Part shown: one piece after another, positions 1-8,616 of the stretch | Layout: every line of letters begins with the position of its first letter | How positions within the stretch are numbered: position 1 is the first letter of the stretch | Program-made: the position numbers and the translations under genes | From: Micavibrio aeruginosavorus | Lineage (GTDB): Bacteria > Pseudomonadota > Alphaproteobacteria > Micavibrionales > Micavibrionaceae | DNA length: 64,000 nucleotides | Direction of reading: 5' to 3' | Assembly (NCBI GenBank): GCA_016432265.1 | Contig: CP066681.1 | Span: 1,390,342-1,454,341 of the forward strand | Notes under the pieces: model-generated | The model's input: the letters and a program-made list of their open reading frames with translations, nothing else | Database searches by the model: none | Told to the model about the DNA's origin: nothing

Positions 1-576
1 AAAGCCCAGTTTGAGGCCTTTCAGGGCTTTGCCGATTTCGCGGGTGGCGGCCTTTGTGGCGTCATTTACGGTTGTATTGGCGGCTTTTTCAGCGGCAGAA
101 GGCTTGTCGGCCTGTCTGGCTCTGTTGTTGTTGGGCTGTTCCGCCGATGGTTCGCATGTGACGGCGGCTTTATCGCCTTGCACGGTTCTGGCGGCATCCC
201 GGGCGGTTTCCTGCGCTGTGGCGGCAACTGCCTTGCCTGCTTCACGGGTTACATCGCGGACAGCGCCGTTGGCAGCGCGGCCAAAGACTTTGCCACCCAA
301 CCCGCCCAAGGCGTCGCTGAGAGCGTCTTTTGTAGCTTTTTGCGCTTCGCGGCCTGCTTGTGTCGTAGCGTCTTTGGCAACCTGACCGGCTGTGTCGCCG
401 GCAATCTTTTCAACGACGCCGGGTTTGGCCTTTTGTTTTTGCGGCACGCATTCCACGGCGGCCGGCGCAGTTGCGGCGGGCGCGTTATCCTGTTCCTGTG
501 CGTAGGCGGCAGTACCGGCACCCACGGCGGCGGCGAGCAGAGTTGCTTTCAGAGATTTATCAAGCCAGTTAGACAT
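1..576 (-). CDS. Exported Ala/Lys-rich hypothetical protein (3' end outside window)
   Basis: The frame is open from an ATG at 576 down to base 1, giving 192 codons without a stop, so the C-terminus lies outside the window. The protein begins MSNWLDKSLKATLLAAA and has a signal-peptide-like hydrophobic stretch ending near AYAQ. The mature part is rich in Ala, Lys, Thr and Asp, with recurring short blocks such as KDAT and ARDAAR that look helical and low in complexity. A ribosome-binding site (AAGGGTG) lies just upstream. I do not recognise a family. The periplasmic or cell-surface location is inferred only from the N-terminus. Confidence 0.6.
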   Translation of the reverse strand, partial: MSNWLDKSLKATLLAAAVGAGTAAYAQEQDNAPAATAPAAVECVPQKQKAKPGVVEKIAGDTAGQVAKDATTQAGREAQKATKDALSDALGGLGGKVFGRAANGAVRDVTREAGKAVAATAQETARDAARTVQGDKAAVTCEPSAEQPNNNRARQADKPSAAEKAANTTVNDATKAATREIGKALKGLKLGF

Positions 577-710
577 ATTTATCACCCTTTATGTGTTTAT
601 CGTTTGTTTGATTAGTGCCGTTTGGGCAGTCTTTTTGTTAATCTTTTGTTTATGATTATTAGAGACGTTACAGAAAATTGGGCTACCCGTCAATATAATT
701 TACATAATTA

Positions 711-1232
711 TTATTGTTTGGGCGCTGGCATCCCAGCTTCGCGATGACGACGCGCTCTCAGCTCCTCCAAGGTTTCAGTCGTTCTGCCAGGGCCAGCGGA
801 GCGATCCTTTAGAACCGGGGCTGGCTGAGCGGCGGGACGGCTTTCAGGAGCCCGGATACCGCGGTCACGGTATTTATCCATCCGTTCCTGACGGCGTTTT
901 TCTTCAGCGGTCGCACGATCTGCGGAGCGTTGAGCGTTGCCGACTTCCCTTGTAAAATCAATAACTTGTTTTGTATCTCTCAGATTATAGATTTTTGTCA
1001 GGAGGGGGGCTTGCTGATCCAGTCCAAACTCGTACTTGCAGCCGAGGCGTTCGTTCTGAGCGAAACCGACTTTTCCGCGATTGGTGCTAAACGTCTGTAA
1101 GGCAGGCGATTGCCCCAAGGCCTCGCAGACTTCGCGAACGCTGGCGTCCTCCAGACCGGGTTGCGCGTGGGCTGTAGCAGCGGCCAAGGCTGTTGTGAGT
1201 GCGATGGCGGTTTTTTTAAGAAATCCTGACAT
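711..1232 (-). CDS. Exported hypothetical protein with charged tail
   Basis: This is a 173-residue protein starting MSGFLKKTAIALTTALAAA with a signal peptide that ends near AHAQ. I chose the ATG at 1232 because GAGGGTG sits just upstream of it. A second in-frame ATG at 1244 would add MRVK but has no ribosome-binding site. The mature N-terminal half has two Cys (VCEALG and GCKYEF) that could form a disulfide. The C-terminal half is rich in Arg, Glu and Pro and is probably disordered. No family was recognised. It follows the previous exported gene's start by about 130 bp on the same strand. Confidence 0.65.
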   Translation of the reverse strand: MSGFLKKTAIALTTALAAATAHAQPGLEDASVREVCEALGQSPALQTFSTNRGKVGFAQNERLGCKYEFGLDQQAPLLTKIYNLRDTKQVIDFTREVGNAQRSADRATAEEKRRQERMDKYRDRGIRAPESRPAAQPAPVLKDRSAGPGRTTETLEELRARRHREAGMPAPKQ

Positions 1233-1384
1233 TTTCACCCTCATGTCATTAGTTGGTTATCTGAGGGAATATAGAATTAAAACTTGGGAAATTGCAATAT
1301 ATTTATTTACATAATGTTAAAATTTATGAGTGGCACCCTTGGGTGGGGTTCCCGGTTTCAGGCAGGTTTTCTTGGTCGCTTTTC

Positions 1385-3409
1385 TTATATATCGATATCC
1401 TGAACGAATTCGGCGCGTTCCTGAATGAACTGGAAGCGGGCATCGGCGTTGCGTCCCATCAGGCGCTCGACCAGATCGTCGACCTCGGCGCGACCGCCGC
1501 TATAACGGCCCTCTGCTTGCGCCAGCTCGGCTGTGATCCCGAGCGCTTCGAGCGCATGCGGCAGAGATACGCGCACCAGCGTTCGCGAGTGCGGGTTCAT
1601 GGTGGTGTCCTTGAGTTGGGCGGCAGGCATTTCACCCAGACCTTTAAAGCGGCTGATATCGACTTTCGATTTGCCTTTGAAAGTCGTTTTCATCAGTTCG
1701 TCTTTATGTTCGTCATTCCGCGCATAAACGGTGACGCCGCCAGCGGAAAGGCGGTACAAAGGCGGCTGCGCGAGATAAAGGTGGCCTTTTTCAATCATGT
1801 CCCGCATCTGGGTATAAAAGAACGTCACAAGAAGCGTGGCGATGTGGGCGCCATCGACGTCAGCGTCGGTCATGATGATGACCTTCTCGTAGCGTAAATT
1901 CTCAAGTTTGAAATCGCGCCCCGCGCCGCAACCCAGGGCCTGTATCAGATCCTGGATTTCCTGATTGGCGCGCAGCTTGTCGGCGCTGGCGCTGACCACA
2001 TTGAGAATTTTCCCGCGCAAAGGCAGGATGGCTTGCGTCTCACGATTGCGCCCCTGTTTGGCGGAGCCTCCGGCCGAGTCCCCTTCGACGATGAACAGCT
2101 CGGTGCCGTCGGAGTCCGATTTGCTGCAATCGGCGAGCTTGCCCGGCAGGCGCAGTTTGCGCGTAGCCGATTTACGCGCCAGCAATTTATCGTCCTTGCG
2201 GCGTTGGCGCTCTTCGGCGCGGTCGATAATGGTTTCGAGCAGGTTCTTCGCCGCCGCAGGATCGCCCGTCAGCCAGTGGTCGAAGTGATCCTTGATCGCT
2301 GTTTCAACCCAGCGCGTTGCCTCTGTGGTCGCGAGCTTTTCTTTGGTCTGGCCCTGGAACTGCGGGTCGCGGATAAAGACCGAGAGCAGCATGGCGGCGC
2401 CACCCATGATATCGTCGGCGGTGATGATCGCGCCCTTTTTATTGCCGATGAGGTCGGCGTAGCCTTTGAGACCGCGTGAGAGGGCGTTGCGCAGGCCTTG
2501 TTCGTGCGTGCCGCCGAGCGGCGTGGGAACCGTATTGCAATAGGAGTGGGTGAACCCTTCGCCTTCCTCGGGCCAGGCGACGGCGAACTCGACCTGTCCG
2601 GCGCCGTCCGGCAGCTTGCCATGGCCATAGAAGGCCTTGGGGGTGAGGGTCGCGCGTTTTTCCAGCGAGGTTTCGAGGAAGTCGAGCAGGCCTTTGGGAA
2701 ATTTAAAAACGTCCCTGGCCGGGATTTTTCCGTCGTCCGGAAGCAGGGTTGGTGCGCAATCCCAGTGGATTTCGACGCCGCGGAAAAGATAGGCCTTGGA
2801 ACGCGCCATCTGATAAATCCACGAAGGTTTGAACTGGGCCTTGGCGCCAAAGATGTCCGGGTCGGGATGAAAGGTAACGGCGGTGCCTTGTCCAGCGGTT
2901 TTTCCCTTCTTCTCAAGTCTGGTTTGCGGCGCACCGCGCGAATATTCCTGACGATAGAGCATGCCGCCGCGCGAAACTTCGACAATCAGACGGTCAGAGA
3001 GCGCGTTGACGACCGAACTGCCGACACCATGCAGACCGCCGGAGGTTTCATAAGCCTTGCCGCTGAACTTGCCGCCCGAGTGCAGCGTGGTCAGAATAAC
3101 TTCGAGCGCCGACTTGCCGGGATATTTCGGGTGATTGTCGACAGGGATGCCGCGGCCGTTATCCGTAATCGTGACGGAGCCATCGGCATTCAGAGTAACG
3201 GTAATGAGGCTGGCGTGGCCGGCGACGGCCTCGTCCATCGAGTTATCCAGAATCTCGCTGACCAGATGATGCAGGGCGCGTTCATCTGTGCCGCCGATAT
3301 ACATGCCGGGGCGGCGGCGCACAGGCTCCAGACCTTCGAGAACCTCGATGTAGCTTGCATCGTAGTCCTCTGTTTTCTCGGCTTTTTTCGCGTTAAACAG
3401 GTCTGCCAT
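1385..3409 (-). CDS. parE: DNA topoisomerase IV subunit B
   Basis: ParE is the ATPase subunit of topoisomerase IV, which decatenates daughter chromosomes together with ParC. The 674-residue protein has an N-terminal GHKL ATPase domain (RRRPGMYIG near residue 35, then EILDNSMDEA with the Mg-binding Asn, and GGLHGVG). A transducer domain follows, then a TOPRIM domain with EGDSAGG at residues 442-448 and DADVDG near 515. Length and motifs fit ParE rather than GyrB, which is normally longer in these bacteria. The gene is divergent from the thioesterase at 3533, with 123 bp between the two starts. parC is not in the window. Confidence 0.95.
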   Translation of the reverse strand: MADLFNAKKAEKTEDYDASYIEVLEGLEPVRRRPGMYIGGTDERALHHLVSEILDNSMDEAVAGHASLITVTLNADGSVTITDNGRGIPVDNHPKYPGKSALEVILTTLHSGGKFSGKAYETSGGLHGVGSSVVNALSDRLIVEVSRGGMLYRQEYSRGAPQTRLEKKGKTAGQGTAVTFHPDPDIFGAKAQFKPSWIYQMARSKAYLFRGVEIHWDCAPTLLPDDGKIPARDVFKFPKGLLDFLETSLEKRATLTPKAFYGHGKLPDGAGQVEFAVAWPEEGEGFTHSYCNTVPTPLGGTHEQGLRNALSRGLKGYADLIGNKKGAIITADDIMGGAAMLLSVFIRDPQFQGQTKEKLATTEATRWVETAIKDHFDHWLTGDPAAAKNLLETIIDRAEERQRRKDDKLLARKSATRKLRLPGKLADCSKSDSDGTELFIVEGDSAGGSAKQGRNRETQAILPLRGKILNVVSASADKLRANQEIQDLIQALGCGAGRDFKLENLRYEKVIIMTDADVDGAHIATLLVTFFYTQMRDMIEKGHLYLAQPPLYRLSAGGVTVYARNDEHKDELMKTTFKGKSKVDISRFKGLGEMPAAQLKDTTMNPHSRTLVRVSLPHALEALGITAELAQAEGRYSGGRAEVDDLVERLMGRNADARFQFIQERAEFVQDIDI

Positions 3410-3448
3410 AATGTTCCCGTATTTTTACGTCATCATAAAAGTCTTGGG

Positions 3449-3508
3449 CTTGGAAAGTCTGGACTTCCAACCCTTTTAGATAGACAATCGGCATCAACTT
3501 GGAAAGTC
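3449..3508. repeat. Direct repeats in the parE/thioesterase intergenic region
   Basis: The 11-mer CTTGGAAAGTC occurs at 3449-3459 and again at 3498-3508, start to start 49 bp apart. A partial inverted copy (GGACTTCCAA) follows the first one directly. The pair lies between two divergent starts (3409 minus and 3533 plus), where an operator could serve both genes. The repeat is observed; a binding function is only inferred. Confidence 0.4.
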
Positions 3509-3532
3509 AAAAAGTTAACAACTGCATCAGAT

Positions 3533-3949
3533 ATGCCCAGCAATCCCCATCAAGACATAGTCGTTCCTGACGAAATCCGCGGTCGCGACCCGGTTTTGGT
3601 GATGATGCCGATGCCATCGGATACCAACGCCAATGGCGATATCTTCGGCGGCTGGCTGCTGGCGCAAATGGATCTGGCGGCGGGCACGGCGGCCTACCTG
3701 TTTACCCGCGGCATTCCGGTGAAGACCCGCGCCATCAGCGAGATCGAGTTTCACAAGCCTGTTTACGTCGGCGACAAGGTGTCGATATACAGCAGCGTCG
3801 TGAAGGTCGGCAACACATCGGTGACGATCAAGATCGAAAGCTGGGTGCTGCGGCGCAAGCAGATGATTTACGAGAAAGTAACGGAAGGCGTTTTCACCAT
3901 GGTGGCGGTAGGGCCGGATGGAAGGCCCACGCCGGTTCAGGGTAGATAG
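3533..3949 (+). CDS. Acyl-CoA thioesterase (hotdog fold, YciA-like)
   Basis: This 138-residue single-domain hotdog protein probably hydrolyses acyl-CoA thioesters in the cytoplasm. The motif TNANGDIFGGWLLAQMD carries the Asp of the YciA/BFIT group and the helix that follows it. It is followed by the KTRAISEIEFHKPVYVGD strand pair typical of the family. The frame is open a long way upstream through the antisense of parE, but the ATG at 3533 matches the start of homologues. The substrate range cannot be read from the sequence. Confidence 0.85.
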   Translation: MPSNPHQDIVVPDEIRGRDPVLVMMPMPSDTNANGDIFGGWLLAQMDLAAGTAAYLFTRGIPVKTRAISEIEFHKPVYVGDKVSIYSSVVKVGNTSVTIKIESWVLRRKQMIYEKVTEGVFTMVAVGPDGRPTPVQGR

Positions 3950-3972
3950 CCGTTTAGCAAGGTGAGGTTATT

Positions 3973-5526
3973 GTGTTGAGACATATGAGTAGGCTGATTA
4001 TCGTCTTTTTTGTTATAGGTCTGTGCGCGGGGCTTGCTTCATCTTACGTGGAGGCCCAGATTGTCGATCTGGACAAGATGAGCAAGATTCCCCGCCACAG
4101 CAAGATGTCTGTCGAGGATTATAAAAAAATCTCAAATGAATTCACCGAAACGCCCCATGGCGACAAGTTCCTTGAATATAGCATAAGGTTGCCGGAAGGC
4201 TGGCAGAAGCTGGGCGAGAACGAGGAGTTGTCTCTTATAGACGTTAAGAAGGATAGCGTTCCGGCGGCGACAACAGAGGCCCCCGCCAAGCCTGTGGAAG
4301 ACGATCCCTACGGCATAATGTCTTTGCGTGGGCAAAAGCTTGAAGAAGACCGGGTGAACGCCGCCCGCAAAATTGAATTGCAGAACAAGAATCTCGATAA
4401 TGGAATATATATCGGTAAAGAGTATTCGTCTGTCGCCAATATAAAAGACCAGCAGAAAGTCGAAAATCTGAACACGTCGTTGCTGGGGCCTGTGGCCAAA
4501 TACGCGGGGCCTTCCGATCTGCTGGCGCGTTCGCGCCTTGAGATTTTCGCTATTCAACTGACGCATGGGATAACAACCAAGAACTGGTTTCTCAATTATA
4601 TTCTCGGGCGTTATTACACTTTGATGGGCATGGAGCAGATCAATCCAAACAGGATAGAGGCTGAGTATGTCTTGATCGAGGATAGCATCAGTTATGTGGT
4701 CAGAACCGCCGCCATTTCGAATGGGCCGCGTATGGTGTTGATTTCATATTTTGTTCCTGAAGCGAACTGGGAAAAGGAAAAAGAGATGCAGCAAATGGCC
4801 ATCGATTCCTTTTATTTCCTCGATCCGGAGGAAACGATTGTCGACGATAAGGAGATATACGGTTTCCTTGATCTGGTGAAGTTCGCATACCCGATGTCCT
4901 GGCGGCTGACGGCCCCCAATGTGTATTCGATCGAGAATATGTCCGCAAAGCTGATTTCATCGACCGACGGCAAAACTCTTGACGGCGAGATCGATCTCAA
5001 TCTGATTTCGACGGAACTGGATACGACCCTGATGAAGGAGGTGGAGACGTTAAGGCTGAAATTGAAAGAGAGGGGTTTTGAAATCGGCAAGGCCTTGCCG
5101 GTGAGCGAAACGTATGCTTTCGACAAGGCGATTACATTCAGCCGGGTGGAGGCCTATGAAATCAAGAATACAGGGCGGGATTTCATCAATTACGAGTATT
5201 GGCTGGCGATTATGGTGGAGGATCGCTATTACTACATCGTGACGATGCTGACGCCGGGGCGTTCTGCCGATTTTTATACATGGGCAAGGAATACGGAAAC
5301 GTTCTCTGGTGTTATCCAGAGCATGATGCCGCAGGTCGCCGGGGAGACGCTCGACGCCGCCTTCATGAAAACGATGATGGGCATAGATGCTTCGGGCACT
5401 TCCATAAAGCGGGGCAAAGTCGATAATGGAAAACTTGAAGAGAAGAAAAAAGTCGGCATTGACGCCAGCGTTGAGGAGATCTCCGATCCGGGGGAAGGGG
5501 AAACGGATTCTACGTTTGCGGAGTGA
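3973..5526 (+). CDS. Exported 517-residue protein of unknown function
   Basis: The protein starts at a GTG preceded by AAGGTGAGG at a good distance; an internal ATG at 3985 lacks such a site. Residues 6-28 form a signal peptide or membrane anchor ending near SSYVEAQ. Two similar halves can be guessed at, each with a phrase like YSIRLPEGWQKLG (near 55) or FAYPMSWRLTAPN (near 300). These resemble the PsbP/DUF1795-like pattern of periplasmic proteins, but I cannot assign a family firmly. The C-terminus is rich in Lys and Glu. It is followed by a shared terminator at 5544 and convergent glnA. Confidence 0.7.
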   Translation: MLRHMSRLIIVFFVIGLCAGLASSYVEAQIVDLDKMSKIPRHSKMSVEDYKKISNEFTETPHGDKFLEYSIRLPEGWQKLGENEELSLIDVKKDSVPAATTEAPAKPVEDDPYGIMSLRGQKLEEDRVNAARKIELQNKNLDNGIYIGKEYSSVANIKDQQKVENLNTSLLGPVAKYAGPSDLLARSRLEIFAIQLTHGITTKNWFLNYILGRYYTLMGMEQINPNRIEAEYVLIEDSISYVVRTAAISNGPRMVLISYFVPEANWEKEKEMQQMAIDSFYFLDPEETIVDDKEIYGFLDLVKFAYPMSWRLTAPNVYSIENMSAKLISSTDGKTLDGEIDLNLISTELDTTLMKEVETLRLKLKERGFEIGKALPVSETYAFDKAITFSRVEAYEIKNTGRDFINYEYWLAIMVEDRYYYIVTMLTPGRSADFYTWARNTETFSGVIQSMMPQVAGETLDAAFMKTMMGIDASGTSIKRGKVDNGKLEEKKKVGIDASVEEISDPGEGETDSTFAE

Positions 5527-5543
5527 GGGGTTGTCTCCTCTTA

Positions 5544-5574
5544 TAAAAAAGCCCGGCGTGAAGCCGGGCTTTTG
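5544..5574. terminator. Bidirectional rho-independent terminator
   Basis: The 8-bp stem AGCCCGGC/GCCGGGCT (5550-5557 and 5563-5570) with a 5-nt loop is flanked by an A tract on the left and a T tract on the right. It can therefore end both the plus-strand gene ending at 5526 and minus-strand glnA ending at 5600. Confidence 0.85.
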
Positions 5575-5599
5575 CATTATGAAGGCGCGCCGCCGGATA

Positions 5600-7030
5600 T
5601 CAGCTCGAATAGTACATCATGTATTCGATGGGGTGCGGCATGGTTTCAAAGGCTTCAATCTCTTCCATTTTCAGGTCGATGTAGGATTCCAGCATGTCGA
5701 TGCTGAAGACGTCGCCCTGCAGCAGGAATTCATGATCGGCCCGCAGCGATTCAACCGCTTCGCGCAGAGAGCCGCAGACGGTAGGCACCTTGCGCAATTC
5801 GGCTTCGGGCAGCTCGTAGAGGTTCTTGTCCATGGCTTCGCCCGGATGGATCTTGTTCTTGATGCCGTCAAGTCCGGCCATCAGCATCGCCGCGTAGGCC
5901 AGATACGGGTTCGCCAGCGGATCCGGGAAACGCACTTCGACGCGCTTGCCTTTGGGCGAAGACACGTACGGAATGCGGCAGGAGGCCGAACGGTTGCGTG
6001 ATGAGTAGGCCAGCAGCACAGGGGCTTCATAACCCGGCACCAGCCGTTTGTAGCTGTTGGTCGTCGGGTTGGTGATCGCGTTCAGCGCTTTGGCGTGTTT
6101 GATGATGCCGCCGATATAGAACAGGCACATCTCCGAAAGGCCCGCATAGCCATCACCCGCGAAAAGCGGTTTGCCGCCTTTCCACAGCGACTGGTGGCAG
6201 TGCATGCCCGAGCCGTTGTCGCCGTAAACCGGCTTCGGCATGAAGGTCGCGGTCTTGCCATAGGCGTGGGCGACGTTAAACACGACATGCTTGTATAATT
6301 GCATGTTGTCGGCGCAATCGACCATGGTAGCGAATTTAATGCCGAGTTCGACCTGGCTGGCGGCGACCTCGTGGTGGTGCTTTTCAACCGGCACGCCGAC
6401 ATTTTTCAAAACCGTGACCATTTCGGCGCGAATGTCCGAGGTGCTGTCCACGGGGGCATCGGGGAAATAGCCGCCCTTGACGCGGGGGCGATGCCCCATG
6501 TTGCCTTGCGGATATTCGCGCCCCGAATTGTAGGGGCCTTCGATGTCGTCGATCTTGTAGCTGACTTCGTTCATCTCAACCTTGAAGCGCACATCGTCGA
6601 AGAGGAAGAACTCGGCTTCGGGGCCAAAATAGATCGTATCGGCGATGCCTTGCGCCAGCGCGTAGGATTCAGCGGCCTTGGCGATCGAGCGCGGGTCGCG
6701 CACATAGTTTTTGCCGGTCGAAGGCTCGATCACGTCGCAGAAGACCTTGACGGTCGGCTGCGCCGCGAATGGATCGAAGCAGGCCTTGGTCACATCAGGC
6801 TTCAAGATCATGTCGGATTCATTGATGGCTTTCCATCCTGCGATCGATGAACCGTCGAACATGACGCCGTCTTCCAGAAAATCCTTGTCGATGGTATCGA
6901 TATGCTGGGCCGTGTGCTGCAACTTGCCGCGCATGTCGGTAAAGAGAAAATCGACATACTGAATATTATTGTCCTTAAGGACTTTAATGAACTCAGGGAT
7001 GGTTTTGCAGTTGATCAGACCTTCAGGCAT
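5600..7030 (-). CDS. glnA: Glutamine synthetase, type I
   Basis: Glutamine synthetase makes glutamine from glutamate, ammonia and ATP as a dodecamer in the cytoplasm. The protein has 476 residues from the ATG at 7030, which has AAGGA 9 nt upstream; a GTG at 7036 is too close to that site. Visible signatures are FDGSSIAGW, the ATP-binding block from [16 protein letters not shown], and [18 protein letters not shown] near residue 400 holds the Tyr adenylylated by GlnE in type I-beta enzymes. The usual neighbour glnB is absent here, so nitrogen-dependent transcription must come through its own promoter. Confidence 0.96.
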   Translation of the reverse strand: MPEGLINCKTIPEFIKVLKDNNIQYVDFLFTDMRGKLQHTAQHIDTIDKDFLEDGVMFDGSSIAGWKAINESDMILKPDVTKACFDPFAAQPTVKVFCDVIEPSTGKNYVRDPRSIAKAAESYALAQGIADTIYFGPEAEFFLFDDVRFKVEMNEVSYKIDDIEGPYNSGREYPQGNMGHRPRVKGGYFPDAPVDSTSDIRAEMVTVLKNVGVPVEKHHHEVAASQVELGIKFATMVDCADNMQLYKHVVFNVAHAYGKTATFMPKPVYGDNGSGMHCHQSLWKGGKPLFAGDGYAGLSEMCLFYIGGIIKHAKALNAITNPTTNSYKRLVPGYEAPVLLAYSSRNRSASCRIPYVSSPKGKRVEVRFPDPLANPYLAYAAMLMAGLDGIKNKIHPGEAMDKNLYELPEAELRKVPTVCGSLREAVESLRADHEFLLQGDVFSIDMLESYIDLKMEEIEAFETMPHPIEYMMYYSS

Positions 7031-7074
7031 GGACACGATTCCTTCTCATAATTATTGGTGCGATGCACCCATGT

Positions 7075-7097
7075 ATTATACGCATAACTGTTATGCG
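7075..7097 (-). promoter_or_regulatory. glnA promoter -10 with an adjoining perfect dyad
   Basis: Reading toward glnA, a consensus -10 hexamer TATAAT occupies 7080-7075. Directly upstream of it, CGCATAAC-T-GTTATGCG (7081-7097) is a perfect 17-bp dyad, sitting where a regulator would cover the -10/-35 spacer. No good -35 hexamer is visible at the expected spacing. A second short inverted repeat (GGTGC-GAT-GCACC, 7057-7069) lies near the inferred transcription start. The sequence pattern is clear; the regulator is unknown. It does not match the polarity of an NtrC site. Confidence 0.5.
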
Positions 7098-7215
7098 CTG
7101 AGGACATTAGCATGTGCGAAGGACTTCGTCCATAGGAAGTTATCGCTTTTTTTCAGGATTTTAGTGGACAAGTCTTGACCCGGCCCGCCAGTCTGGATTA
7201 GAGAAAGTACCGCGT

Positions 7216-7292
7216 GGCGGCTGTAGCTCAGTTGGTAGAGCCCTCGGTTGTGGTCCGAGTTGTCGTGGGTTCGAGTCCCATCAGTCGCCCCA
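7216..7292 (+). tRNA. tRNA-His (GTG)
   Basis: A full cloverleaf is present. The acceptor stem is GCGGCTG (7217-7223) paired with CAGTCGC (7282-7288), with one G-T pair. The D arm is standard, the anticodon stem CTCGG/CCGAG carries GTG at 7250-7252, and the T arm is GTGGG/CCCAT. The discriminator is C (7289) and CCA is encoded. G at 7216 would be the G-1 that pairs with C73, the identity element of tRNA-His. Confidence 0.95.
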
Positions 7293-7429
7293 TTTTTCTC
7301 TTCCCCCCTGATACCGCGGCCTGGCGTTAACTATTGGCGGCTTTTGTCCTGAGCCGGCCTGTCCGGCAGCAGGGTTTGGGGTATTATGGGGTCTTATTTA
7401 CGAAGTCGGTTTCCACGCTGGCCGGGGTA

Positions 7430-7457
7430 AACACGCAAAAGCGAACACGCAAAAGCG
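7430..7457. repeat. Perfect 14-bp tandem repeat, two copies
   Basis: AACACGCAAAAGCG is repeated twice head to tail between tRNA-His and the dehydratase gene. The surrounding stretch (7293-7581) holds no other recognisable feature. Function unknown. Confidence 0.6.
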
Positions 7458-7581
7458 CCTGTTTGAATTGCTCTGAATAGTCCACTACGCTGTGATGCCC
7501 GTTCGCACTTTTTAATTTAAAAGAGCGAGGCGCTTAACACATGCCGGTTTTGCCGCGCATAAAAAACAATGAGGCCCGTCG

Positions 7582-8403
7582 ATGCAAAAAAACGATCCCG
7601 ATTTATGGCAGGGGGAATTGCCGCGTCCGGCGCAGGACGGGCATAAATACGACCGTGGGCACCTGATCGTGCTGGGCGGTGTGGATATGACGGGGGCGGC
7701 GCGCCTGACATCCGAGGCCGCGATGCGGATCGGCTGCGGCGTCTGCACCATCGTTTCAGCTCCTGAGTGCAAGGATATCTATCTGAAGGGCGCGCCGCAT
7801 GTATTGTTCGAACCGTATGAGCAGTTGCGCAAGTTCCCGCTGCATCTGAAAGACTCGCGCCGCACCGCCTTTGTCATGGGGCCGGGCGCGGGCCAGCATG
7901 AGGACGAGGCGCTGCGGCAGGCGGTGCTGGGGGCGGTCGCCACGCGCAAGCCTGCGGTGCTGGACGCCGACGCCCTGAATGTCTTTGCCGATTATCCCGA
8001 ACGCCTGTTCAGCGCGCTGAACGAGCACTGCGTGCTGACTCCGCACGAAGGCGAGTTTGCCCGGCTTTTTCCCGATCTTGACGGCTCTCGCGAGAAACGG
8101 GCCGCGGCCGCCGCCCGGCAATCGGGGGCGGTGGTCTTGCTGAAGGGGGCGCAAACGGTTATCGCCACGCCGCAGGGTGATCTGGTGGTGAACGATCATG
8201 CCTCGCCATGGCTGGCGACCGCCGGGGCGGGGGATGTGCTGGCCGGGATGGTGGGCGGATTGATGGCGCAGGGTATGGATGTGCCGATGGCCGCTGCCGC
8301 CGCTGTCTGGATGCATGGCGAGGCGGCTTTACGTTACGGCCCCGGCTTGACCGCACCGGATATCATTCAGGAGTTGCGTGGCGTTCTGGCGGATCTTCTT
8401 TGA
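7582..8403 (+). CDS. nnrD: ADP-dependent NAD(P)H-hydrate dehydratase, stand-alone
   Basis: This enzyme repairs hydrated NADH and NADPH using ADP. The 273-residue protein has the ribokinase-like fold of the YjeF C-terminal domain: KYDRGHLIVLGG near residue 23, MGPGAG near 98, VLDADALN near 130 and TPHEGEF near 154. TAGAGDVLAGM at 213-223 holds the catalytic Asp218. The N-terminal epimerase domain (NnrE) that is fused to it in E. coli and many alphaproteobacteria is missing, so the epimerase must be elsewhere or absent. The start ATG has GAGG upstream. It sits between two tRNA genes as a single transcript. Confidence 0.88.
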   Translation: MQKNDPDLWQGELPRPAQDGHKYDRGHLIVLGGVDMTGAARLTSEAAMRIGCGVCTIVSAPECKDIYLKGAPHVLFEPYEQLRKFPLHLKDSRRTAFVMGPGAGQHEDEALRQAVLGAVATRKPAVLDADALNVFADYPERLFSALNEHCVLTPHEGEFARLFPDLDGSREKRAAAAARQSGAVVLLKGAQTVIATPQGDLVVNDHASPWLATAGAGDVLAGMVGGLMAQGMDVPMAAAAAVWMHGEAALRYGPGLTAPDIIQELRGVLADLL

Positions 8404-8427
8404 TATCGCAGAGAAAATGAGGGGGAG

Positions 8428-8448
8428 TCCCGGCTTGCGCCGGGATTT
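8428..8448 (+). terminator. Hairpin downstream of nnrD
   Basis: The 7-bp stem TCCCGGC/GCCGGGA with a TTGC loop is followed by only three T residues before other bases. It is a plausible but weak intrinsic terminator between nnrD and tRNA-Leu. Confidence 0.5.
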
Positions 8449-8499
8449 CGCTTGATATTTACCCGCGATTCTGGTTTTTGGTGAGCTGTCTTGTTTTGC

Positions 8500-8584
8500 G
8501 CGGATGTGGCGGAACTGGTAGACGCACCAGATTTAGGTTCTGGCGGGGTGACCCGTGGGGGTTCAAGTCCCTTCATCCGCACCA
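8500..8584 (+). tRNA. tRNA-Leu (TAG)
   Basis: The acceptor stem GCGGATG/CATCCGC, anticodon stem CCAGA/TCTGG with TAG at 8534-8536, a long variable arm (GCGGGGTGACCCGT) typical of tRNA-Leu, and an encoded CCA end are all visible. It reads CUA and related codons. Confidence 0.95.
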
Positions 8585-8616
8585 CAAGGCAAGACCACAA
8601 CAAGTTAAAGTAAGAG

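Noticed and set aside
2498-3532. Long in-frame extension upstream of the thioesterase
   Set aside because: It is antisense to parE and lacks similarity to hotdog proteins; the family start is at 3533.
7057-7069. Inverted repeat upstream of glnA considered as an NtrC site
   Set aside because: Its half-sites (GGTGC then GCACC) are in the opposite order to the NtrC consensus, and no sigma-54 promoter is seen.
7430-7457. Tandem repeat considered as a CRISPR or origin element
   Set aside because: Only two contiguous 14-bp units with no spacers, and no cas or replication gene nearby.
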